Of a stretch of DNA of 64,000 nucleotides, positions 24,088-35,000 are shown piece after piece. The notes below the pieces were generated by a model. That model was not told the DNA's origin. It saw only the letters and a list, made by a program, of their open reading frames with translations, and ran no database searches. The position numbers were made by a program, and so were the translations under genes. Where the stretch lies: assembly GCA_021464245.1 (NCBI GenBank), contig JADCRB010000164.1:1-64000 (forward strand), given 5' to 3'. Origin of the DNA: Carallia brachiata. Taxonomy: Eukaryota > Streptophyta > Magnoliopsida > Malpighiales > Rhizophoraceae. Numbering within the stretch: the stretch's first letter is position 1; each line of letters starts with the position of its first letter.

Positions 24088-25633
24088 ATGGCTTCTTCTT
24101 CTTCTTTTCCTCGTTCTTCCTATCGCTCTTTGAAGCCTATGTCTGAGCAAGTTCGTCCAAGAAAGTATGGGGTATTCCTTAATTTCAGGGGAAAGGACAC
24201 TCGTGAAGGCTTTGTGAGCTTTCTCCATGATAAGATGGTGCAACGGGGGATCCTTGCTTACTTGGATAGTGTAGAGCTTGAGAAAGGTGCAGACATCGAC
24301 ACAATCATAGACGCAATTCAAGACTCCAATATTGCGGTCGTTGTTTTCTCTAAAGAATATGCAACTTCTTCGTTTTGTTTGAATGAGCTTGTCAAGATTA
24401 TGGAACTTAGGCAAACTACTGGATTGCTGGTATATATATATGATCACTCCTAATGACCTTAGTCTGATTTTCAATCTCAATTAGTCTCCAAACAATTTCA
24501 TGAGTTGTTTATGAACTTATTAATGGTTTTATAATTTTACATTGCCCTCTGATTGGATTCAATTGCAAACAGGTTTTGGTTGTGTTCTACCGCGTAACAC
24601 CCGAAAATGTAGAAAATTTAGAAGATGAAGAAGATTTAGAAAATCCAAATGAGAGTTTTGCAAAGGCATTTGTTGCACACAAAAAGTCCTACGACAAAGA
24701 GACGACAGGCAAGTGGAAATCTGCCTTGAAGAATGCTGCCTCTGTTGCAGGGTGGGATTATGCTTCAAAGGACATCAGGTGACTGATTATATTTTTTCTG
24801 ATTATATATTTTTTTAAAGAGCTTATTTTATATCAACTTCATGATATATTTTAATTCAGATCGAGGGATAAAATTTGACTCAATTGATTTTGTAATTGAA
24901 TTATATAAATAATTCATTGTTTGACACATACATTTTATCAACGTGGACATGGTTGAGGCATCTAGATTCCAATCAAATTTTCCACACCAAAAGAAATTTC
25001 TTCGCGCTCAAATATTAGAAGAAAATTTATTAGTAGAACAAAAATAATGTAAGGTTTGCTTATGATAACAAGAATGATAATTATTTCACTAAACTAAAGG
25101 GTACAGATTGCCTTGCGTTTAATCCTTCGATAATTATATAATCACCAAATTAACCTCCATATTACATGAACTTCTCCAAATGTAATGTGTTGTAACTAAC
25201 TGAGAGACTTCTAATCGACTTTTATGTGAGTTAAGTTAACTCAATTCGAATATGAGATAAAAAAAAAAAAAAAATTCAAGTGAAAATGTAACGATAATTA
25301 TGCCGTAGTCAAGCTTCCCATCCAACACTCTGAGCATGCTCATACGTCAGCACTTGTTGCATATTCCCTTCAACCAAAACTTACCGATGTTTGTTTTGTC
25401 ATATTCATTATAGTGATGAATCCGCTCTTGTTACGAAAACTGTGGAAGATGTCTTGGGAAAATTGAGGCGAGTAGACTCCACAAATGATTTCAAAGGACT
25501 GATTGGCATGCATTCGCGAGTTGAGAAACTAGAGTCATTATTACGCATTGGAGGGGAGGAGAATGATACGCATACACGCACAGTTGGAATATGCGGGATG
25601 GGGGGAATAGGTAAGACAACTCTTGCCAGAGCA
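24088..25633 (+). pseudogene. TIR-NBS(-LRR) resistance gene, truncated after the P-loop
   Basis: Plant TNL proteins detect pathogen effectors; the TIR domain is an NAD-cleaving signalling module. Exon 1 (24088-24429) holds most of the TIR: YGVFLNFRGKDTREGF, then SSFCLNELVKI, which contains the glutamate equivalent to the TIR catalytic residue. Exon 2 (24573-24778) finishes the TIR (VLVVFYRVTPE ... WKSALKNAASVAGW). Exon 3 starts at 25414 (DESALVTKTVEDVL) and reaches the NB-ARC P-loop GMGGIGKTTLARA. The frame is open across all three exons with GT-AG splice sites. Right after that, at about 25633, coding similarity ends and a dispersed repeat begins. No kinase-2, GLPL, MHD or LRR part follows. 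An intron inside the TIR is less usual, since most TNLs have it in one exon. It could still make a roughly 260-residue TIR-only protein. Confidence 0.85.
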
Positions 25634-25795
25634 AATGGGCATTAGTTAAGTTCAATAGGTCATTACACATGATAGGCCTAAGACGGGCCTGCAAACCAGG
25701 CAGAATAAAGAGTTCGAATATTTTAACCTCGATTAATCGTGTAGGCCCATATACGAAATGCAATAAGTGCGCTAGGTTGGCATAACACATCATCA
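25634..25795 (+). repeat. Dispersed repeat abutting the broken TNL
   Basis: It matches 11915-12060 and 60460-60615 (AATGGGCATTAGTT, GGGCCTGCAAACCAGGCAGA, GTAGGCCCAT). It begins where homology to the NB-ARC domain stops, so it marks the truncation point. Confidence 0.65.
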
Positions 25796-25856
25796 AGCCC
25801 TTTATTATGTTTTGTTACGAGGGACTTAATCGACCCTGGATTTATAGATTTCAAGG

Positions 25857-26305
25857 GTGCATTTGTTTCTTAAGATATAATAGGATAGGATAGATTAGTG
25901 GTCTATTATCTCACGTTAACTCATATTTGATTAATTAATAAAATAATTATAGAATAAACTAGTATGGGCTTACTATTTCATGAATATATGATAGTATTAT
26001 CCCTCTAACTCTTATGAGCTAGTCTATCCCACATCATGGACTAGTGTTAATAAATTATATATTTACTAAAATATCCTCTTAATTAAAATAAATTTTAAAT
26101 ATTTTTTAAAAAATTAACATAAAATTTAAAAAATCAATTTCTCTCTCATCTTATCTCTCTTCCCTTCTCTCTCTCTCACTCCTCCCTCCTCTCTCTCCTC
26201 CTCTTCTCTCTCTCAATCCTTGTCTCTCTCTCTCTCTTCTCTCTCTCACTCCTCATCTCTCTCTCTTCCCTTTCTCTCCCCTCCCTCCTCCTTCCTCCCT
26301 TCCTT

Positions 26306-26345
<40 letters not shown>

Positions 26346-26829
26346 CTCATTCTTTTTTTTTTTTCCATATGAATTTGAAAATTTATCTCTTAAAATTTAT
26401 TTCATTTTTCCTCAAAAAATTAAAAAAATATTAATCTTTTTTTATATTTTAAAATTTATTTGTATAAATAAAATTAATACTTAATTTTAAAAAATATTTT
26501 TTCATACAAAATTAAAAAATTATAAACAGTATAATGTATAATAACATATAAAATAAATATTAATTTTATTACTTAATTTTAATTATTTTTAATAAAAATA
26601 TTAAAATCAATAATAAATATAAATCAATTATTTCTAAAAGTAAAAAAGTGATTTTAATATACTATACTATTCTATCTCATATCATCTAAATATTAAATAG
26701 AATAACTATTCTATACTATTTGATGACATCTAAATAGAATATAGACTAGTAATATAGTCTATCTTATACTATATATTAGTTTATATTATCTTATACTGCA
26801 CTGTCCAGTCTGTGTGCCAAACGCACTCA
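25857..26829. mobile_element. MITE or hAT-like non-autonomous element
   Basis: The left end reads GGGTGCATTTG and the right end, on the opposite strand, GAGTGCGTTTGG, giving short imperfect terminal inverted repeats of the GTGCRTTTG kind. Internal sequence is very AT-rich, with subterminal repeats of TAGAATA/CTATTCTA type on both sides. It contains no transposase. I could not identify a clear target duplication. Confidence 0.45.
26140..26343 (+). repeat. Pyrimidine (CT-rich) tract
   Basis: About 200 bases of almost pure C and T, ending in a clean CT dinucleotide run (about 26310-26342). It lies inside the MITE-like element. Confidence 0.9.
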
Positions 26830-27241
26830 TCAGAATAAAAACATGGCTGCACAGAAGTGGGTGTCCACAGCAACCTTAGCGTTTATTGACTATATGGTGG
26901 TAAGGCTTGGTTCAAGCTCGTCAAAACAAAATTAATTTAAGCCCTTAGGAATATAGCCGAATTACGTTAGTGTTACTAATTATAATTTGTCCAGGTTGAA
27001 AGTTTAATGAAGGTTCTAAGAATCAAAGCCTTTTCCTCCACCATCAGACAAAGAACAGGCTTTGCTACTGAGTGTTGGCAAGAAATGAGTATCATTGAAT
27101 ATAAAGTTCAATTTCAAAGACTGTACATCAATACCATTCACGACAAAGGTCAGCATTTATCTTACGATCAGAATATCAAAATGCATTCTTCAACGAAAAC
27201 AAATCATCGTGCAGGGTCCCCATGTTCGGCCATGGAATACG

Positions 27242-28523
27242 TCAATGATCACCAAACATGAGTGAATTGATTTCATTGATACCAATATCAGATATAGGCT
27301 CAATAGGCTGGTCATCTCCCTCTCGTGATGGAACAAATTCTGAAGGCTCCCTACTGAATTCATCTGCAGAACACAAGTGTTTAACAACGTTTCAATTCTA
27401 AAGACAACTGAAGGCTAGTAAGTGGTACACTGCAACTCCCAAAAAAAAGGAGCTCGTTAGATTGACAGCTTACCAAAAATTGTATGCAATGAAGTTTGAG
27501 GGGGCGTTGACAAGAAATTAAGGCCAACGTAAAAAGCTAGTGCTAATATTAATGTCACCATTGCATAAGTTGGCACAGCCAATGCCCAGTACCTGAAAAA
27601 TAAAATGGAGTCTGACAATTCTCAATCTGTAGGAATGGGAAAATCTTGGTGAGACAAAGCAAAGAGTTCTACTATCTCATTTGCAATGTTAACGATACAA
27701 GAATGGCTATGAAACCAATGCTACAGACCTGTCAGGATAGTAAGAGATCCCGACCGAGTGTAGCCAAGCTTCAGGGACATAAGCCCATACCAAGAAGATA
27801 ACTGCTCAGACAATAGGATGAAAGTCACTGGTAAATCCATAGAGCATCAAAGACATGACGATATTTGCTGAGACTAATAAAGAAGCAGCTACATCAGATC
27901 AGCATAATTAGAGCATCAAAAAAAGTAATCAATAACGCCAAAAACAATTCTTACAGACATGATTTCTGAACATGGAACACAATTACATTTTTATAAAATA
28001 GGGGCACTATCCATAAGTTCAACCTGGCAAACAATCTAATGTAGAATAATGGCATTGGTAACATGAAAATCGATCAACTTTTCACATCTACAGAGTAAGG
28101 TCCTTCGTAAGGAATAATATTTATCATACAAATATATTTACATTTCAAGTCAAGTGATAATTGGTAGACAATAATTTGTTAAAACTTACAAAACTTAAGA
28201 CAACCATAAAACAAGCAAGCTCAATGGACATATGGAATTTATTAATATGCTACTAACATATGCTAAGAAACAATGATATCAACAGAAATTCAGACAAAGC
28301 ATAAATAAAAGCGGAGAGGGTACGGCCAGGAGAGACCTGTAGCAGCAACAGTTGTAATGCAACCCACAAACCCATAAACTTCAGATGTCTTGGGGCCATG
28401 CTCTCCAGAAATTCCAAATCCAGAAGCCTTGTCATTGGGATCTAGAAATGAGACAAATGCTTTCCTCCTCTTTGAAAAGCTCAACACCCGTCTTGGACTA
28501 CTCGCAGAAAGGCGGTCTTCCAT
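27242..28523 (-). CDS. PIGP: PIG-P, subunit of GPI N-acetylglucosaminyltransferase
   Basis: PIG-P is a small ER membrane subunit of the complex that adds GlcNAc to phosphatidylinositol, the first step of GPI-anchor synthesis. Four exons on the minus strand join in frame with GT-AG sites: 28523-28337, 27801-27729, 27592-27474 and 27363-27242 (stop TGA). The product is 166 residues. The N-terminal 45 are polar and basic (SSPRRVLSFSKRRKAF). The PIG-P domain starts at VYGFVGCITTV, giving one membrane helix across the exon 1-2 junction, then the conserved WAYVPEAWLHSVGISYYPDR. A second helix follows (YWALAVPTYAMVTL), then TPPQTSLHTIFGDEFSRE. I chose ATG 28521-28523; the frame upstream has no ATG. 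An acceptor-like CAG in front suggests a 5' UTR intron. The gene looks intact. Confidence 0.9.
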
Positions 28524-29268
28524 GGACCTCAAGGTTTTTCAACATAATCTGGAAACAAGCACAAGATAATCAAACAGCAGAAGAATAACAATTTCTGGCA
28601 AAAGGATGTTCTTGATCCCATGAGGGGTCTGTTCGCCTGTTAACTTTCAACCTAGAAAAAAGGGTGATCTGTATCATCTTGACTTAGTTCCGATTTCTCT
28701 ACTTATTCAAGAATACCAAACAAACAGCACTTCCCCAAATTCATAGCCTTTCTGTGCTTGATGCGCAAAATCAGAGTTGTTGTCAATCAGAAGCTTCTTG
28801 AATTTATATTTATTAAGGAAAAAAAAAAACAACAAAAAAAAATTAGCAAAAAGAAAAAAAGCAATTTTGAACTTTTCAATATTCACACATTCTAAATTTC
28901 CCTCCTTTCTCGGCACCCAAATCATATTCTCAAATCAAAATAAAATCAGGAAAAACAAGTAACATAAAGACAAAATAAATGGACCAAAAAAGACGACTAT
29001 ATCAAAAGCTTAGGACGTAGAGAGTCTTGATTAACCACAACAAAGAATCGAACAATGAGATAAATTGGATGAAAAATACAGCATCAATCAATAAATGAGA
29101 TAAATTCAATATATTCAATTTTTCAAATATCAGTTAACAATTTTAAAAATATCTTATGCGAGTCAATTCTAAAATTTACAAATAAGTTAGAAACATTAAT
29201 TTTTTTTTTAAACTTGTTATTAATTGCTGACACCACATATCATATACAAAAATATTTGTTAGGGACAG
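28524..29268. other. PIG-P upstream region; no gene seen
   Basis: AT-rich sequence with A-runs near 28820-28840 and 28850-28860. It should hold the PIG-P promoter and 5' leader but shows no clear TATA or other element I can defend. It ends at the single N at 29269. Confidence 0.4.
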
Positions 29269-29269
29269 N
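29269..29269. other. Single N at a sequence join
   Basis: Immediately after the N the sequence restarts inside PIG-P exon 4, already seen at 27348. This is what a contig join or unmerged allele would look like. Confidence 0.7.
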
Positions 29270-30238
29270 TCCCTACTGAATTCATCTGCAGAACACAAGT
29301 GTTTAACAACGTTTCAATTCTAAAGACAACTGAAGGCTAGTAAGTGGTACACTGCAACTCCCAAAAAAAAGGAGCTCGTTAGATTGACAACTTACCAAAA
29401 ATTGTATGCAATGAAGTTTGAGGGGGCGTTGACAAGAAATTAAGGCCAACGTAAAAAGCTAGTGCTAATACTAATGTCACCATTGCATAAGTTGGCACAG
29501 CCAATGCCCAGTACCTGAAAAATAAAATGGAGTCTGACAATTCTCAATCTCTAGGAATGGGAAAATCTTGGTGAGACAAAGCAAAGAGTTCTACTATCTC
29601 ATTTGCAATGTTAACGATACAAGAATGGCTATGAAACCAATGCTACAGACCTGTCAGGATAGTAAGAGATCCCGACCGAGTGTAGCCAAGCTTCAGGGAC
29701 ATAAGCCCATACCAAGAAGATAACTGCTCAGACAATAGGATGAAAGTCACTGGTAAATCCATAGAGCATCAAAGACATGATGATATTTGCTGAGACTAAT
29801 AAAGAAGCAGCTACATCAGATCAGCATAATTAGAGCATCAAAAAAAGTAATCAATAACGCCAAAAACAATTCTTACAGACAAGACTCCTGAATATGGAAA
29901 ACAATTACATTTCTATAAAATAGGGGCACAATCCATAAGTTCAACCTGGCAAACAATCTACTGTAGAATAATGGCATTGGTAACATGGCAATAGATCATC
30001 AACTTTTCACATCTACAGAGTAAGGTCCTTCGTAAGGAATAATATTTATCATACAAATATATTTATATTCCAAGGCAAGTGATAATTGGTATACAATGCT
30101 TTCTTAAAACTTACAAAACTTAAGACAGCAATAAAACAAGTAAGCTCAACGGGCATATGGTCTTTGGTAATATGATATTAACATATGCCAAGAAACAACG
30201 ATATCAACAGAAATTCAGACAAAGCATAAATAAAAGCG
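29270..30238 (-). pseudogene. Partial second copy of PIG-P (exons 2-3 and 16 bases of exon 4)
   Basis: Nearly identical to 27348-28313. Exon 4 is represented only by 29270-29285, exon 3 by 29514-29396 and exon 2 by 29723-29651, all with splice sites kept. The match stops at 30238, in intron 1, 24 bases short of where exon 1 should begin. Unrelated T-rich repeat DNA replaces it. With neither exon 1 nor most of exon 4 it cannot encode PIG-P. Because it begins exactly at an N, it may be a misplaced allelic piece and not a true duplicate. Confidence 0.8.
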
Positions 30239-31415
30239 CATAGATTTTGGGGATGAGTTTTGAACCTGCGCATTAGTTTCAAACTTTTTCTTTTATTTTT
30301 TTCTTTTTCATTTTTCATTTTTTGTATTTTTTTTGAATTTTTTCTTTTTTCTATTATTTTTTTTTCTTTTTTTTCTGCTTTTTTCTTTTTTTTTTTGCTT
30401 TTTTTTAAATTTGTTTGTAACAACGCTTTGACAATTTACCGCTGATCGATCCAAGTCGGGACGTATCTCCAGGTCTGACTGCATAAACGTTGTTTGTATG
30501 GATTTATTCGAACTAAGAATGGCTCATCCCACTTGGAAGTGAGATTGTGGTCGAGTTGGTACTCTCATTCTTCTGTTGGCCTGATTGGGTAAGAACTGTG
30601 CCTCCAATTCGAGACGATTGAGGACGATCTTCGCGGTTGACTGCATTAATGGGTCGGGCTTGGTAATGCCTTTGTTGAGGTTATCCATTCGCTGATTTAA
30701 TTCTTTCACACCTTTAATCAGTTGTGAATATCCGCTAATCAGTGGTGAATATCTGCGGTCTAATTTGCAAACATGTTTTCAATGCTGGTGGTGTTAGTCA
30801 TCTTGACGTCAGCATTGGCAGATAGTTCTCCACAGAAGACTGTAGTAAAAGGCTCTTCTAATTCTTCCCAAACCATTTCACCAGAACATGTTGAATTCTG
30901 CTGAGCAGAATTTAATGCTCTGCGCCCAACTTCGATCAGGGTAGGTAATCGATTTCTTCGTTTACGTGAGAAATCTAGCTGCTGTACAAGCTATAGATTT
31001 TTTATTTGAATTTTATTGGCAGTAAAGAATCGTGTCCTTGCGCGAGTTTGTGAACTCTTTTGAGTGGTAAGAAACTGTGTCCGTCTACGAGTCTATGGAC
31101 TTACGTATCCAATAAGGGTAGTTGATGCAGGTGATGAAACAGTCACCATTTTGCTGATGGCGGAGGTTGTGCTTATCTTTGGAGTCATTGAAATGTTGGA
31201 TACCTGCTGTAAATTTTTTTTTCTTTTTTCTTTTTTCTTTTCTTTTTCCTTTTCTATTTTTCCTTTTTTTTCTTTTTTTTTTGTCTTTTTTTCTATTTTG
31301 TCTACTTTTTCTTTTTCTCGGCTCCTTCTTTTTACTCTTTTTTTGTTTTGTTTTTAAGGAACAAGAGATAGGAGGTGAAATGTCCCACCGAACGTGTTAG
31401 AAAATTGTAAGTAGT
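30239..31415. repeat. T-rich and retroelement-like debris
   Basis: Two long T-rich tracts (about 30280-30412 and 31210-31355) flank a more GC-balanced block. Within it, the minus strand at 30709-30524 reads MKELNQRMDNLNKG and LNRLELEAQFLPNQ, which loosely recalls the start of plant Ty3-type gag proteins. There is no reverse transcriptase and I cannot define LTRs. Treat as unclassified repeat. Confidence 0.3.
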
Positions 31416-32003
31416 AAAAATCTCGAGTCTGCAACAGTTAGACTCAAAAATTACAAATAAAATTTAAAATAAAATAAATTTACGTGGGGTCGATCTTCGT
31501 CAGGTCCTCCAATTAGTGTTCTTTCATGATTCTGTCAAGAGCTGCACGAGCTTGATCTTGACGGAGATAAATTTCACAGTTTTATCTTAAACTGGGTAGA
31601 CTTTGCTTCCTTTACATGTACATTGCAAAAGTTCATTTCCTTTCATGTCCATTCCATTGAAGTTGCTAAGATTATTTGAAGTGAGAAACATAACATTATT
31701 CAAGTGGATATGGACTCTGAGTCTTTGACAGCCATGACAAAATTTATTTGGTAGAGTATCTGATTTGATCGCTAAGTAAATTAACACTTGGATCCCACCA
31801 TAGGAACACACCAATATTTGATCCCACAAAGGTTTTTTCACTTCGGAGCAGATAAGTTCACAAGAAGCACAAAACAAACATTGTCCCTATACTTCACCCT
31901 TTTATTTCAGAAGTCTTAGGTTGATATCTTGAGAAGGGATGAATGAGATTTATAGATGAGGAGATAATGAACAAAAACATTACCCTGCAAATAATGTGAC
32001 TCA

Positions 32004-35000
32004 TTAGCGTTGGACGGTTTTGGCCAAGCCAAATGCAGCTGCAGCTGCAAGAACGCCAATAAGAGCAGTTTGAAAGGCACTCCTGAAGGGCTTATTGCCA
32101 GTGAAATGACCCACAACGTAGCCGAAGACGAGCAATGCAGCAATGGTTAAAACGACTGATGTAAGCACAGCATCTTGAGCTCTTGGAATGAACATGTAAG
32201 AAACCAGAGGCACCAATCCACCCAATATGTAAGCAATGGCAATAGTTAGTGCATTCTTAAGTACTCTTTTTGGATCTGCCTTCTCCAGTCCCAGTTTAAT
32301 CCTGCATCCACACACACATACCACACTAACTGTTATAATTTTTACTTTAGGTCTTGCATGATTTCTGTGCTATTGCTTTCCTGATAAATCATAAAATACA
32401 GTTAATGTAACAATATGCCATATGCCTCTAATGATATTTTCATGCAGCAGCCTTCCCTGGGTCTTATCCTCGTCTAAATGGAGATAGTCGTGTTGCTGTT
32501 TTTATTCGCCAGTAATTTGTTTTAAATTTTATTGCTCTCTTACATACCAAAAAAAAAAAAAAAAACAATATGCCATATGCTTGAAGCATCAAATGTTTAC
32601 TTTGAAAGAAGGAAAACAAGCTATACATAAAAGAATCACAAACAAGAAGCATATATGGTCCCCCTACATTATAAAAACCCGTTTAATTGTGTCCACGTCT
32701 TGTAAACTTTAAAATTAGATGCCTACTCTTGAAATCTTAGAACAATTAAAACAATCAATCACGTAAACCCCTTGGCCTAATTACAAGTTAAGCTTTTGCT
32801 TTCGGATTTATTTTACACAAGATGACAGACCATTAACAGAACATTTGATTTTAAGATATCACTTCCACATGAAATCTTGATCCATCATATTTCATTTTAA
32901 ATGCTGAGTTTTCTTTTTTTGGGGTTTAGGGGGCTCGTATCGAAGAAATGTATTATTTAAATTATAGTTTAATAGCAGCTAATTAATTTGTTTGTAAAGA
33001 AGTAAATTAGAGATGTAATTAAGGCTTGCTTACTTCATCATGTAATCAAGCCATGGTTGATGCCGCTTTCTAAGTGCACTAACCACAGGCCCATCTTCAC
33101 GTGGCTCTATTCCTTTCTGTGCTGCTGCTATTATCCCCGCCTCCTCACCAGCCTCTGCTTTTTAGGCCAACGCGTATAGAAATTCGCTACTTTCCATAAC
33201 ATCTTCAAATCTAGACACATATAATAAAAAATGTCTACGCCGTAGTTTTTCTTTAATCTTAAGATTTTTTTTATTAGACTCGCGGTTTCCAGTATTTGTC
33301 ATAAATTTAATGGTTGATTTGTAATCTTTTTCAGTGTTTTTCATAAAATAAAAATTTCAGTACGCATCTGCTTTGCTCAATTTAATCAATTACGATATAA
33401 TATGTGTTACAATTTAGCTAATTTATATTAACAATTATTCATATGTGTCTAAAATTTGCGCAGCACAAGTACTTATAAGTTTGGAAAATAAAAGGACAAA
33501 GAAAAATAAATCCTAAAAAAGAAAAAAAATAAATTCTTATTTTTTCCTCTATCGAAATGAAAAGGGAAAAAAAATTCAAATATTTGATCATAATTTGAGT
33601 TTTTTTTTTGTTTTATCCTTCTTTTAAAGGAAAAAATACTCTCAAATATTATTTTTTTTAAAAAAAAAATACTCATAATTTAAGTCTCTTTTTATTTTTT
33701 TATTTAAATAAAACACAAGTAAAAATATTTCCCAATAAATATACTATAAACCTACACATTGCATGGATAAAATATATATATATTATAAACCTGCACATCA
33801 CGTAGATTATGCGCAATTTTTTTAGCCAAAAACATATATGTAATGGCTTTTCCTTAATCCTACGAATATTAGAGGACATTTTTATTAATCGGGAATGGTA
33901 CAAGATTCCATATTGATTAGGTCATGTCTTTTTGAACCTGTTAAAACTAAAATTAAATTAATTTTAATAATATTGTTAAAACTTAATAAACTTAATTTTA
34001 ATTTATTAAATTAAATAACGCTACACAATAATATGAGAAGTACGCACACTAATCTCTCAACTAATATTCTCATCAAATACACCAATCATACAATAAACTG
34101 AGACGTTCAACTCTTTATAGACTAGATATTAAGAACTTCTAATTCGACTCTATATTAAAAATATAACAATTAATTATAATTCTATCAAAACACTAAATCC
34201 TAAACTGTAATGAATTTGAATTAATTTTAACATCCCCTTAATTCTAATTCAGTCTTACAGTCATTCACAATATTTTATTTACTTAACAAAATCTTTAACC
34301 TTCAACTTCATTTTCAAAATCTACATCACATCAAATAACTTTATAACTTTATTTAGAACTTTAACTTTTCTTCGTACTGGTTCACTGTGAGCAAACAAAC
34401 TTCTTCATCATCACCACGATTATTAGGGGTTTCATTGATAATTCTTTGACTGACTTTAAATTGACATTTAACTTTGTTTGACTAATTCTTACTTAACTTT
34501 TCAATCTTCAAAAGAACTTACGACAAACGATTTTTAATAAAGTCTAAGAATTCATTTTCCACTACACACAACATGACAACTTTAGGGTACATTTATTCCT
34601 CTTCCTTCTAGTTTGTTTTCCATTTCACATAATTTGTTTTCTATTTCACATAAAAAAAAAATTTTAAATGTGTAAAAAAATTTAATTGAGCGTTTCAACT
34701 CACTAACACAAATTTTAAGCTTTCTTTAACTTTCAATTCCATAAGTCCTTATTTTTTAACATCTCTTAACTGTTTATCGCTAATAACTTCAAGATTCAAT
34801 TAAACTCTTAAATTCATTTTTAATTCCGCAATTTTCATTCTCTTTTTAACTGTTTCATTGCTATTCTTGAAATTAAAACTATCCACTTTTTTCTTTTTCT
34901 TTTTCTTTTTTTTCTACTTGCTTATGGCCATAATTATCAAGCCACCAAATTCTTCCAACATCATCATTTTTTCACACCGTCCTTCAATTCATCTGTACGT

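Noticed and set aside
27007..27261. 84-codon plus-strand frame downstream of PIG-P
   Set aside because: Overlaps the PIG-P last exon on the other strand and resembles nothing known.
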